This document shows positions 42,901 through 56,200 of a stretch of 64,000 bases of DNA, one piece after another. Both the position numbers and the translations under genes were made by a program. The notes under the pieces were generated by a model. It was not told the DNA's origin and made no database searches. It worked only from the letters and a program-made list of their open reading frames with translations. Origin of the DNA: Bugula neritina (taxonomy: Eukaryota > Bryozoa > Gymnolaemata > Cheilostomatida > Bugulidae); contig OZ037768.1 in assembly GCA_964035545.1 (NCBI GenBank), positions 22,842,819-22,906,818 of the forward strand, read 5' to 3'. The first letter of the stretch is position 1. Each line of letters opens with the position of its first letter.

Positions 42901-43743
42901 CTGCATTATCCACATATTACACATAGTAGCATCATATAATTCATGTGTTGAACATGTTGTGACACCACATTATACGTATGTTGAATATTCTTTCTTACTG
43001 TGTTGAAACTATATTAAAGAAGTATAATACTCATTTCCATGTTTTAAATAAACTAAAGCACTTTCTATATTTACAAAGTGTTGAACTGCACAAAAGTCTA
43101 TTCAAGCTACATTTGATATCAAATTTCATTGCAGAGTTAGTCTAAATATATAAACTAAGATAACCTAATACAAAAACCAGTTCATGGTGGTAGTCCCAAA
43201 ATGATGCAATACTCTTAGCGCTTACCGCATCGCTGTTTAGTTCTAGATCCGTTCTCTTTTTTCTTTTTCGAGCATCAGCAATATTTACATCCAATAACAT
43301 TATTAAAAGTAGTGCAGTTGTGAAGGCAGCCTTCATTGTTAGACTTTTGCAGGAGACATAAAAATTTATTCATTGAATCTACAATATTCAATTACTTGAG
43401 AAATGACTTAATAAAGAAATACAAGCAAATAAAATTTGTATACATACAAAGAATTTATAAATAAATGCAACTAGAATTAGGTAATAATGTGAAACAATAA
43501 ATTTTGTTCTATTTTAAACAGCAATACAACATAGTTATTGCAATATGACATTGTTAGCCTATGAAATATGGAATCTTTTTAATTGTCAGGAAAATATGTT
43601 ATCATAATGTATAAGTGCAATAGTTTACCTGCGAGCTTAGTTGCTTGTTTCAGGTAATCTTTCTTTAAACCTCTTGTACATTGTTTTTGCATTTCTAACA
43701 GACATGTTCCTGTATGCTCATTGATTCTTGCTCTGTATTTCAT
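36994..43743 (-). CDS. Single Ig (I-set-like) domain protein with lysine-rich tail, 6 exons
   Basis: Exons in coding order: 43743-43629, 40161-40088, 39620-39518, 39125-39054, 37766-37514, 37141-36994. They sum to 765 nt (254 aa plus stop) with every junction in phase. Residues about 98-180 form an Ig I-set-like fold: B-strand Cys101 (LQCQV), C-strand Trp112 (VQWFYND) and the F-strand signature at 159-163 (DNGWY), where the usual second cysteine is missing (YTIKA). The N-terminal 95 residues are charged and probably helical; the last 50 are strongly basic (KKRKPKSEKK and similar). With no signal peptide and no disulfide partner, an intracellular protein is likelier than a receptor (inference). 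The first exon's ATG is chosen for phase and lacks protein-level support. I cannot name the family. Confidence 0.6.
39870..39965 (-). mobile_element. tRNA-like sequence (SINE head or tRNA pseudogene)
   Basis: On the minus strand, GTGGTGTAGTGGTTAGCATG (A-box type), a TTTGCAA loop consistent with a TGC anticodon, and GGTTTGTATCCCAG (B-box type) are in tRNA order. Stem pairing is imperfect and the flanks differ from the other SINE copies, so it is a separate SINE family or a tRNA-Ala-like pseudogene rather than a working tRNA. Confidence 0.45.
40962..41312. mobile_element. MITE with about 70-bp terminal inverted repeats
   Basis: A 351-bp element begins GCCTAGGGCCACACTGTGC and ends with its near-perfect inverse. 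The TIRs of about 70 bp each contain the palindrome TTTTCGCATGCGAAAA. It is flanked by TTA at 40959-40961 and 41313-41315, a 3-bp duplication typical of PIF/Harbinger elements. It has no coding capacity and lies in intron 1 of the Ig gene. Confidence 0.8.
42765..42995. repeat. About 30-bp degenerate repeat (TGTTGAATATACTGTAATAC)
   Basis: About seven diverging units occur in intron 1 of the Ig gene. The open frame across it is repetitive and not considered coding. Confidence 0.7.
43226..43336 (-). CDS. Signal-peptide exon of an unidentified secreted protein, partial
   Basis: The ATG at 43336 opens a 37-codon exon: MKAAFTTALLLIMLL, an Ala-type cleavage region (VNIADA), then a basic cluster RKRKKR and DLELNSDA, followed by a good donor (GTAAGC) in phase 0. 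The basic cluster would suit proprotein-convertase cleavage. The next exon of the Ig gene (40161) needs the other phase, so this exon probably belongs to a separate nested gene on the same strand. I could not find its partner exon with confidence. Confidence 0.4.
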
Positions 43744-44213
43744 AGACAATATTACAAGCAGTTTACTTTTGACCAATGAAAACACTGGATCTCACTCAGC
43801 TAGAGAACATGTAATTTGGAGTTATTTTCTCAAAGTTATAGCACTTGTTCACAAACAAATTTTGAAGTTGTCTTTTTTCCAATTATTGCTTTCGTAAATA
43901 TTAATTCATGCTATGGTATTAAAATTAAAAAAATTTATTTAAACTAAATTTAAAACAACAAAAACAATTGATCAATATATTCAATTTTTTAAAAAAAAAA
44001 GTTAAAGAAATTATACTGTGTACGAGAACATGGTATCATTTATTTACAGGTTTCTCAAACAACAACATGGCTGGAGGAGATTTCCAGTGGATTTCTCAAC
44101 ACTGACGAAGTTTTTAGCTATTTGTTTCATAATGCTTTATATTGGATTATATTTTGAAGTAGAAGTATTGCAAAAATGGATTAATATTGGAATAATAAAC
44201 CTGCTGTTCTAAA
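43744..44213. promoter_or_regulatory. Divergent promoter region, Ig gene (-) and TTC28 (+)
   Basis: Only 470 bp separate the two proposed start codons, which face away from each other, so both promoters should be in this AT-rich stretch. No TATA box or motif stands out. The call depends on both first-exon predictions. Confidence 0.35.
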
Positions 44214-47200
44214 ATGTCGACTCTCAGTCGAAAAAACACCCATAATGAGGAACCTGAGGTAATCAATTATCAATATCATAATTAATTTACATTATCATTA
44301 TGAATATGATTTAATCATTATGATTATGATTTAATTTTATCATTTAGGAATTAAATTTAATTTTAATATTATCGAAAAATATAATTATATTCATTATCAT
44401 TACGATAATCATAATGATGATCTAAAAGTTAGACTGCTAGGTCTATAGGCTCTAACTCTAAGTATTAGTATAACCAAGTCTCAGGATCTTTGGTTATTGT
44501 AATTGACTTAGAGTATAACTATTAGTATCACTATGACTATCACTATGAGTATGACTATCAATATCAGAGTGATAGTCATAGTCGTAGTGTATCATTATGA
44601 TTAACAGATTATCATTGCTGATAGTCATAGTGATGCCTGATGGTGATGGTGATTGCTAGTAGACAGTAGTAGCAGTACTGGAACTGCTGCTAGTGCTAGT
44701 AGCTGTACAACTATAAGTTTGAGATTAGGTGTTACACTTAGTGTGACTCATTGACTTGCAGTATTATTATTTATTACTAAATTATAATTAAGATCATTGT
44801 CATTATGATAATGATTGAGCTTAAGGCTAATGATTAAATCTATTGCCATCACTCTGAGTTGAAGCTAGACTTATCATTTTAAGACATGGTGAGTATTGCC
44901 ATTGGTAATGGTATAGATATAACGATCACAACGATAATGATTATTGGTAGTTATTTAAGATGATATTTATTAATATTTAAAGTCACAGTAGAACTGAACC
45001 AGATGCAGTTTTTTATATTTGAAAGTGTGATTACATTTGATTCAACTTTGTTAATCACATCAGTCACTTGTTTCGAATTTATTGATCACCTTTTGTTTAC
45101 TACATTTGTTCACATTCAGCCAAAAATAAACTGTTGTAATATTAGCAACTTGCTTTGAATTTTAGTTTTTACTTAACCTGTGATAATGTACATTAAAATG
45201 ATGTAATTTTATGTAACTCAACTTTAGTGATAGAAACTAAAATAAATCACCTCACAGTAATAGTTTATTCAAATAGCGAATGCTTTAGTTGCCAATTTTG
45301 AGTTTGAAATACATAAATCAATGCTCTTGCCACTTGGTTATATTTATGCTCAAATAGAGATGAACTTGAAGTTAAAACTTAACTTTATTTTTGAAACTGT
45401 TGCCATATATTCAATTAAAATTTAACGAAGAATATTTAGTATACATTAAAGGCTAATAATATTGTTACTGCAGTAGCAGATCTAAAATTATCCTATAATG
45501 ATAATCTAGCTCAACTTTAGTAACTGTTAGTAATGTTTTTGTTGAACTGAAACAGCATCTGGTACAATAACCTATGATGAATGATACTTTAAATGGGCAT
45601 AGCAACATCTAAATTTCAGCATCAACAGGCCAACTAACTTTCAATCAGTAAAATTGATTTATTTTTATTGAATGTCATAGAATTGCCGATTTTGCAATAA
45701 GAAATGGAAGTTTGATGCATTTTATTGCATATATGAGATTATTTAAACTTCTTATAGCTAGATGCGACCTAGTAATAAATTGAGATAAAGGTCATGTGAA
45801 TCACAAAAATACCACCACAGATTTTTCTATAATCCACTAAGTCAATCATTACTAAATAAGTTTACTAAGTAACTGGTGTTACAGCTCTGCATTTTAATGA
45901 AGCAGTCACAAAAAAGTTTTGTTTTATTACACTCTTTTCAGAGCTCCAAGTTAGAGTTGAATTTTTCAAAATGGTGATTGTTTACACTGTGTTAATTGAG
46001 TTTACAGTTTATCAGTCAGATATAGCTGTGTTGTGACAAACATTTCACTGTCATCAAAGTTCAAACTGGTTGTTTTTTCCTTAAGCATATTTCTGTGTGG
46101 TCTAGTCAAGTTTGATCATGACAACTATGTGCTTCATCACTGGCTCAGCTGTGGTTTTGGAATTCTAATTTTAAGTCAGACTGAATCACTCCTGTTGATT
46201 CTGAAGCATCAAATCTATTTATAACTAAGGTTATTTGGAGCCATTAAGTTAGCCTATTCTATTTTTAGTTATTTTTAATAGACTGAAGTAGGATTGCTTT
46301 GTGAATTGATTATTTAATTAGAGTAATATAAAGACGGAATTTATTAAAAAAATTGTGATTGCTACTAATATTTTTGTTGATTTCGACAATATGTCAGGCG
46401 GCAAATTTTTATTTTGACAAAATATTTTTTCCAGTATGTATGCGACAACGGCTACATAACTTGTCTAACTGTGCTTGCACACGTGATACCAACAATATTT
46501 CATGAATGCAGTAAAAAGCCTGGCTATATGATTAAAGTTGAGCAGATGGTGAAAATAGGTGAATATTCCTTCAGTGGCAAATATTACAGCTTGGCATGTC
46601 ATAGAACTGTCAGATCATAATTAATTTACAACAACTTATTTATTATAACAGAGTTTGACTGCAGCCAACAGTCAAGCCTGTCACTAGAATAATTCATTGT
46701 TGTTTATATAATCTAGAGTTTTTGCTGTTGCATTTGAAAAGTGATAGTGTGGTGTATTCATTTTGTTGTCAAAAGCAAACTTAATATTACTTTGGCTAAT
46801 AATAGACTTATAATTTACATTTGCTATTTCTAATTTATCACACTGTGAAAGATGAGATTTGAGTTATGCGTACAATACTGGATTAGTATTGCACACTTGA
46901 ACTAAGTAGAAACAGTAGAGGGTTACTCAATAACTTTAGTGGGTAGTAGAGGTCTACGCACGACCAACGCGCAGTCCGTTCGTCTGCAATGAACTTTCTC
47001 ATTAACCTGCGCTCTCAGGTCTCCAGTATGAGTTGACTGAACTTCTCTGAGCAATTGCTGTACTAGTTGATAGTCACGACTTGGAGATCAATGAGTAGCA
47101 GGAGGCACCTCGATCTCACTGCTCCCTCTTCAGTCACACTATGATCATTCATTCACTAATGACAGATTATACCCCAATCACTCACTAACCTAATTATCTG

Positions 47201-50200
47201 ATTCTTGCATGCCTTTCATATGTTCAAATTAAGTTGATTCAAATTAAAGCAGCAATTTTACAAAATTGACCTTCATGACATGACAACCTTTTGAAGACTA
47301 AATTAATAGACCCTCTTGACATTTAATAACACGCTAGAATAAACTTTGTACAACTAGTTGCTGGCCATTTATTGTCCACTCTGGTTGCCTACTTAAGCAA
47401 TTTGCTTTTATTTTTATCTTTGACCATTTCTGGGTTGCCTTGAAAAGTTACATGAAAGAAAAAGTTGGGGGCAACAATTATTCTTTCCTTCAAAAAGTAG
47501 TGGTTGACAATTCCTACTTTTGCCCTCCTAGATCAAAATAAATTTATATCTTGGTAGCTTTGAATTTGAGAACAGGATATCTATTCAGATGTAGATGGAA
47601 TGAGTCACTACTGCCTACCAAGACGTACTACTTTGACTTGAAATAAATGTACCATTCACTAGCTTGCAGTAGACACAAAGTAAACTGAAATGCTATGGTC
47701 TGCTTGTAGATTGAGCTACAGAGTGAATACCTAAGTGCCGGAACGAGCAGCGGCAGCGGTGCTAATCAGACCCTCTTCGCCGAGAAGGTGAAGAAGAGCC
47801 AAGACGCCATACAGAAAGGAGATTTCAACTCTGCCGTGTCTCACTATTCAGATGCCATCAAACTCGATCCTGTAAGTTGATTCGTTGAATTTCAGTAACA
47901 ACTGATTTCATTGGTTTGCCTGTCTTATCACAGGAGCTGGAGACAATGGTTAGTACAATGACTAAAATAATGTTTTTTTATTGGTGTTTCCTTTTTATCA
48001 ATCAAGCTGTGTAACGAGGCAGGGGATAATTAAGTTGACAGAACACTTGTGTTGCTGGTAGAGAGTGGAACATGTCATTTCTTCTGTTTGGTTGGCTAGC
48101 TGTATACAGCTTACAACTTTCATTTCCTATTTTAATGCTAAATCGTGTCTTTATACATTAGAGAAAAGCTGAGTGCTCGTGCGTTGGAGGGATTAAATAG
48201 GCATGCCATGTGTTCTTAATCTCCTAATGAAGAAACTCTGGCGCCAGCATGGTTTTTCTGGGACTCTAACCCACAAGTTGTGATGTGCACAATTTACCTG
48301 AAGCTAGTTGTGTACAGTTTACCTGAAGCTAGTAGTGCACAGTTTACCTGGAGCTAGTTGTGTGATGTAATCACTTTTGTTGTAGGTGAATCATATACTG
48401 TACAGCAACCGTTCGGCAGCCTACGTCAAACTTGGTCAGCACGAGAAAGCTCTGGCCGACGCTCTCAAGGCCAAAGAACTAGACTCATCATGGCCCAAGG
48501 TTTGCTTCTCTCTTCTGCTGTTAGTTGACCTGGTGGACAGTGTAACGGTTGGCTGTCTGGAGGTTTGATAACTCTGGGCCACAAATAGACTTGAGTTCAA
48601 ACAGCTGGATAAGGGGATACAATGAACCTGTTTATTTGGCCACTTATCGTTGACTGTGGCTAAGTTTTGCTTGTATTTTATCATATAAAAACATTTTCAT
48701 AACTTTGTTTGCTAGAAAAAATGTTATCAGTTACATAGTAAAACAGTTAAACAGTCACAGAGTTACAAAGTTACAGAGTGAAACAGTTACAAAGTTACAT
48801 GGTTACAGTATCAACTACTTGTAGTATGCATGTGTAGTGCAGAGTACAGTTCACACGGTTTTATCTGTTTCACCAGTAAACTGGCAGTTTATCTGTACAC
48901 TGGCTAGTCTAATTATACACTATTAGTGGTTGGGCATGGCTTGGTGTGGTTTGCTGTCAGTTAGTGAATATTGTTATAAATTATACAGTCCAGTTTCTGT
49001 ATCAGTCAGTCCTAGACAACCTGACACTACAGAACTGGACACACAGTGGCCGTGGCTGTCCATCAATCATGTCTGGTGGTCATAATCTCCCACTAATCTC
49101 TCCTATGAGTTCACCGTTAACTGTTCTCTTTACTACTATCAATAGGTCTAGTGGTAAATTACAACTATAACACAATGATTACCTTTCATTTTCATGCACA
49201 AATTCAAACAGCGTTAATTCACCCCTTTGATACCTCATTTCACGGTAATTTCCTTTTGTATACCAGCTATTGAATAGAATTTGGGCCACTTTTACAACCC
49301 ACTAAATTATCGATAATATTTGACTGCATTTTATGCTGAAATACAAACAAAAGCTTAGCCAGTTGATTAAGATGTTTGCAGCTAATGAGTGTGAATTATA
49401 TTCGCACTTTCCACTGTTGGTTGACCCCTGATAACAAGCACGGTTGGTCGTAGTGGAAGTAACTTTAGCTAGTCAGGCCAGAGGGTGCAATTTCTACAGT
49501 ATAAAATAGGCTCATCAAAAGCGAGTGTATATTGAATTACCCAGTGACACTGCACTGTTTACTTAGAAAGCAATATATTTGTCATCACTTTGTGTAGATG
49601 TGTGTTGGCTACTGTAAAAGCTAACTATTTGTTTATTACCTCCCAGTTCAGCTGCTCTAAGTTAGTGAAATATCAAGTAATCTCTCCTAGTAGGTGGCTT
49701 TCAAGTGCTTTTAAATCATGAATAATTGAATTTTAAAAACTGTGTCCCAAAATCTTTATTAAATTGGATGTTAGAAAAGAAAAAAAATCATGTAATTTGA
49801 AAACATTCTACTCTTTAGGTTGTGAAGGCAGTTTGTATTCCTTATTTTGACAATTTTTTATGTTTTGAACTGCCAAAGCCTCTGTTTCACTTTGTTTTCA
49901 TATGGTTGACAACTCCGAAACAATTGAAATGTTCAAAAAATCCTTTCCGTTATCTCAACTACACTAACAAGTTCTATGCACTTGCGTTAGTAAGTTTGGT
50001 ATTAATTCTATTTTCTTCAATATGCTTGACTAGTAATTCATTTGCCGTATTAATGACACGACACGCTATTTATGCCCTTTATTTTGATACAATACTATAA
50101 CTACTTGAAATTCAGACCCCAGATGTGTCCTATGCTTCAATTGAATAAGTTGTAGTTTAAATACTCCAGTTACATTACATTCTATATAATTGGATTGTGT

Positions 50201-53200
50201 TATTATAATTATTTTCTGGCATCAAGCCACAAGTTATTGAAAGCTGTAACAGCTCAGCAGTGAATAAACCATGCAATAGCCTAATCTGCATTAGCTATGC
50301 TTGTCCTTTTCAATCTGGTGTTATATTCTGCCATACTCAAATGTAAATGGTCCAAAACATAAAATCAAAATGATTAATTATGTAATTTCAGTAAAACAAA
50401 TATTTTTAAATTATAATTTAAATTATTAATGCTCAAAGAGGTGTAGATATTTGACTGCCTTAGCTGTTAGTCTTCCAAGTGAAAAATAGTCAAATGTGGG
50501 GGTGTTGGGGGGGGGTGTTGGGGGGGGGTGTTGGTGCATATCCTGTAAGATACTGACATTTCAGTGAAAATATCTGATGCATTGACATTGTGTTTTGTAG
50601 CCACCTATAAACACCCATTCTAATCAGCAAGAACTTTGTTTGGAGTGTATACATTATAAAGACTGAAAATACTATTGCAATAGCCTGAGGCTGCCATTGT
50701 GTTTCTATTGCATTGAATATCCACATGATTTATTAAAATCTTATTTGCATAATGGATTAGATTTTCACATAAAAGGGATAATTGCTGCAAATATTTATGA
50801 CTTTGTTCTGTGCTGGAATATAATTCATTCAGTTATGTGCAAATCAGCCCGAGGCAACAGAAAATCCTCAAAGGTTCTAGAAAATACCATGAAACTGCAG
50901 TATAATATGTATAATGTATAATGATTCATGGCGTCTGATGGTGTATTGCAGGCTTTCTACAGAGAGGGAATTGCGCTGCAATGTTTAGGACGGTTTGCTG
51001 ACGCTCTGGCAGCATTTGCTGCCGGCCTAGCCTTGGATTCAAAGAGTGCTCAATTATTAGGCGGGCTGGTTGATGCAGCATCGCGGTCGCCCCTCAAAGG
51101 TATGGATGTTGCCAGACTAAAGTATAATTAGATATTTACTAGGTTATATACAATGTGGGCCCTAATTACAATTTAATTAATTCTTATGCAATTTATATGA
51201 ATAAAGTGTACTATGGTGTCGTGGCTTAAGATGTAGTAATCCGATTCTATGAGTGATCTCTCCACCACTTTCTCTAGAGCTCTATGATTATGTTGTATCT
51301 AGTCCTAGTCAAAACATAACGTACAACTATTAACTGCATTGGTACAGCTAGAGACTATATAATATTTGAATTAGGAATCAGCACCACTATTTTCTTTCCT
51401 CTAAATTAAGAGAGTAGATAAGTCTGCACCTGGGTATTTAAATTCAAAACTTTCATGAGCTTTTACCACGAAATTCTCAATGGATCACTTTTCAACACAA
51501 TTTCTGCAAAGCACACGTGCATGCAATTAAATAAGGAATAGAATAGCAGTCGTCTGCAGCTATGCTATGAATTCTGGGAATGTGCCAAAGCAGTAGAGCT
51601 AATAGGGTCTGAATTTCGTGACTTTGTTGTCAACAAAATTATTGCCACCAAACTTTATCTATAAATGATTAGATGTGGCATGCAGTCAGCAGTAATGGCA
51701 GCATGCTATTCCTTTACCTTGAAACACAAAATGATTGTTTAATTACTTAGCTTCACTCTGCCAGTCTCACTCTTCCAGTCTCACTTTTTCAGCCTCACTC
51801 ACTCAGTCTCACTCAGTCTCACTCAGTCTCACTCACTCAGTCTCACTCATTCAGTCTCACTCACTCAGTTTCACTCCCTCCGTCTCACTCAGTCAGTTGC
51901 ACTCAGTTAATCTCACTAACCCAGTCTCACTCTATCATTCTCACTCACTCACTCACTCAGTTTCACTCACTCAGTCAGTTTCACTCACTCAGTTCCACTC
52001 CCTCCGTCTCACTCAGTCAGTTGCACTCAGTTAGTCTCACTAACTCAGTCTCACTCTATCATTCTCGCTCACTCTCTCAGTAGCATTTTCCAATTCACGA
52101 GTCACTCAATGGTAAATCTTTTAAACCTTTGAAACTCATCCCAGTAAGGAAAACTTAGGATAGTAGACAATAGACAATAGAAGCATAATTAGTAATATTA
52201 TATTCCATAATTTATTATTTAAGGTAGATTTATGGCATTTAAACTGCTATCAAAGAAAAGTAGACAGTACCTCTAAACTAAATCCCAATTTCAAACTTAC
52301 TAATACAACAGATTACATATAATATCTACCTCTGCATCTACCTTTACATTTCTCTTCTGCATTCAATTATTTTTAAAATTCTCTGAAACATGAAAATCTA
52401 TAAAGAGAAAAATTATTATTTTCTACGATGGCTCCTCCATGGAAATATTAAACCAAGTGCTGTAATCAAGCACAGCTGCAATTTGCACAAGTTTTGTGTA
52501 ATTTTAGAAGCATAGAGTCTGGGGAGAATATGTAGATAAGTTTGTAACTATTAATTGAATTGGAAATGTTATACACTGGCTAATTTGTGCGGTGAATAAA
52601 TGTCATGTAAACTTGTAATCATATAAAATTATCTAAATGAACAAAAATGAAATAGAATAACAAGAAACGTCTGCACTGGTTTTTCTGCATATAAACCTGC
52701 CTTAAATATTTTGCTAGTAGTGATGCAAATTTTTTTCTGAAACTACACATGAGTTAAATGTAGACTTGTTTGATGCGGGATTTTAATTACAGTAATTATA
52801 TTAATTTTTAACTGATTTTAATAAAAATTATGTAGATGATGAGTATATTTAAATATAAAAATAAAGTTCCACGGTGACATATACCCAAGTAGTGTTTTGG
52901 ACAAAATCAATAGAAGTATTCTTTATTTTAAATGGATATGTCTAATTTTGCTGTCTTTAGTATTTCTCAGTTTCATAGACTCATGTTTTGTATGTATAGA
53001 AAAAATGTAGATAGTGTATAGATAATGTGAGGAAAGTATATAGCTGGTGTCTAATTATTATTATGTATACTATAGAGTGTGTAAAAGGTTTGTAGATAAT
53101 GTATATAGAGTATAGAAAGCATTTAGGTAGAGTATGTAGAAGGTATAACAGAGAGTATATAGAAGGTATAACAGAGAGTATATAGAATGTATAACCGAGA

Positions 53201-56200
53201 GTATATAGAAGGTATAACAGAGAGTATATAGAAGGTATAACAGAGAGTATATAGAAGGTATAACAGAGAGTATATAGAAAGTATAACAGAGAGTATATAA
53301 AAGGTATAACAGAGAGCATCTAGAAGGTATAACAGAGAGTATATAGAAGGTATAACAGAGAGTATATAGAATGTATAACAGAGAGTATATAGAAGGTATA
53401 ACAGAGAGTATATAGAAGGTATAACAGAGAGTATATAGAAGGTATAACAGAGAGTATATAGAAAGTATAACAGAGAGTATATAAAAGGTATAACAGAGAG
53501 CATCTAGAAGGTATAACAGAGAGTATATAGAAGGTATAACAGAGAGTATATAGAAGGTATAACAGAGAGTATATAGAAAGTATAACAGAGAGTATATAGG
53601 AACTATTTACACAGAAACCACCTATTACTACATAATTTACTGATACATATAAGATCAATAACTCAATACAACACAATCTCAGATATGCACTTAGAATCTT
53701 CCTCTTAGGTCAGGTAACTGTTTGATGCCATTTCTATTAGCTGTCCACTCATGCATAATCTTCTTATACAATATATCACCTGATGCTACAGTCAGATTAC
53801 TCTCTATTCTATACTCTCTGTTCTATACTCTCTGTTCTATACTCTCTATTCTATACAATAGCAATTATGTAAACTTAACATTGGGTGTCTTGTTCTTCTT
53901 CACCTCTTCTAATAATTGTTATTCTAAATTATAAACTTTATACTGTAAATTTATGTTAATTAAAGCAGTTTTTGTCTGCTTGAAGCTCAAATATGAATTG
54001 ATATTAAAATTTATTCCTGCACGAACTTTGTGCTAAACTCTGCCACCCATGATGCCTCAACCTGTTCCCTCCCTCCCTACGTTCCCTCCCCTCTGCTACG
54101 TTTCACCTGCTATTGGTTTTGGTTAAGTGCTTATTTTCAAGTAGAATAACCAGTTGCAGTGTATTTCAAACTGTTGCTGCTTTACTCCAGATGTAACTGT
54201 TTTTATTAACTCATAATATCAAAACTTGTCTTCAGGTTTAAGTATTTGTACAGCTATTCAAACTTAATCAGGTCGATTGTGTTTGTCAGTATCTCCTGTA
54301 AGCTAGGTCTAAGTTCTTTGTATGAGTTCTTCTAATATTCTATAGTATTCCATAGCGCTATTCAGCTTTACTGTTATTATTCTCTGTAAATACTATGCTG
54401 AATGCAAGATTTAGAAGTGAAAGACTAGTCATTCCTATGAAATCATGAATAGGAATGCATCCTTAGCAGTTTTCTTTCCAATGTAGTGTATTCTAATCAT
54501 TTTTTATTGTGACTTGCTTCTACAAATTTTTAGCTGTTTTTGAAAAACTTGGTATTGAGAAAAATTACTATGAGTTTTTAGTATAGCAAGTAGCAGATAT
54601 TTGGATTGTATTATAATATAACTTTGAATAAAGCCGATTGGCTGATGATAAAGCTGCAGACGACTCAGTTGCAATGCTACTTGTAAGACTTCCCGCATTG
54701 TTTCAGTCCTGGCAAACCATGTTGTTATCTTGTAGTATGCAAAACAATGTAGTAGTAGTAATAGTCGGATTTTCTAAAAATAGAGGCTTCACTTACTATA
54801 CTGTATGTTACCCTAATGTCTGGCTATATGTTACATAACCAGTAATAATATTTATATATATAATATTGATTTGTTATTAAAACAAGTCTCACCTAACAGG
54901 TGTTGCTGCCAATGTCACCAGATGCCAGTGTGTGTATTTATTAGAGATTAAACTCTACTTGATGGAACTGATATAAGTTTCAGTTCATTATGTAAATCTA
55001 TAGCCAGCTAATTATTGTCAACCCGTTACTTTGTTTCAGCTCGATTCTCGCCCACATATCAACAGCTCCGCTCAATGAAACTCGACAAAAATGCTTTTGT
55101 TATCATCTCAGTGATTGGCCAAGACTTGCTAGCGTGCAACTACCATGCTGCCTCTGTGGTGGTCTTGGAATCAGCTCTGCTTATCGGAACTTGTAGTCTG
55201 AAGTTGCGGGGCAGTGTGTTCTCTGCCCTCAGTAGTGCTCATTGGGGGCTCAAGAACTGCGACCAGGCTATTTCTTACATGCAGAAGGATTTGTCTGTTG
55301 CTAAATCCCTGGGTGAGTTTTCTACTAGTAGTATTAGTAGTACTAGTAGTACTACTAATACTAGTAGTACTAGTAGTAGTAGTACTAGTAGTAGTATTAG
55401 TAGTAGTACTAGTAGTAGTAATAGTAATAGTACTAGTAGTAGTAGTGGTAGTACTAGTAGTAGTAGTGGTAGTAGTAGTAGTGGTAGTGGTAGTGGCAGT
55501 GGTAGTAGCACTGGTAGTAGTAGTAATGGTAGTAGTAGTACTGGTAGTAGTAGTACTAGTAGTAGTAGTAGTAGTAGTAGTAGCAGTAGCAGTATTAGTA
55601 GCAGTAGTATTAGTAGTAGTAGTATTAGTAGTAGTGTTATTAGTAGTGTTATTAGTAGTACAGATTGTTAAATGTCAATTTATCAAACACCAACTTACCA
55701 TGTGACCACAATGTTACATAATCAGCAGACAATAAAGTGAAAATCTGTGAGAAACTTCTCTGTCATTCATTATTTGGTTGCTTGGACTGATAGCTGCTTC
55801 TATTAGTGTTGTAATGTTGATATATTACAGTGCTCCCTCATATCTCTGAAACCTCAATTTATGTCATAGTAGAATACCAGATTCAACTAATGGATTAGTT
55901 ACATTCGGCCATTTTGTCTCTATTAGTCTATAAGCGCACACATAAGCCACATACCAGGCCCAAACCCTTCTAGAATTTCGTGGGATATGGAGGAAGCACT
56001 GTAATATTATTATATTGCTGTAGATGATTTTATGTCTCAGTGAATTTATTAATTTTTGAAAGTGCATTTTGCTGTGAGGCTCAAAATAAGGAAAAAAGAG
56101 TTTAACTTGAGGTAAATTATACGATATTACATTAGGTGAAAGAGTTGTGTTAATGATAATTTGGAAAGACAACTCCTACTTAGTCTATGCTGACTTTTAG

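Noticed and set aside
46930..47150. GC-richer patch in TTC28 intron 1, possibly a decayed DNA transposon
   Set aside because: No terminal repeats, target duplication or readable transposase frame could be found.
49822..50100. 92-aa plus-strand frame with hydrophobic stretches in TTC28 intron 3
   Set aside because: No splice phase with TTC28, no recognised motif; composition fits AT-rich chance frames.
52981..53676. Three overlapping minus-strand frames of 112-126 aa rich in Tyr, Leu and Ser
   Set aside because: They are the three readings of one 23-bp minisatellite that lacks stops; no independent coding signal.
55275..55705. Poly-Ser, poly-Val and poly-Leu frames around 55.3-55.7 kb
   Set aside because: Readings of an (AGT)n array after the TTC28 exon 5 donor.
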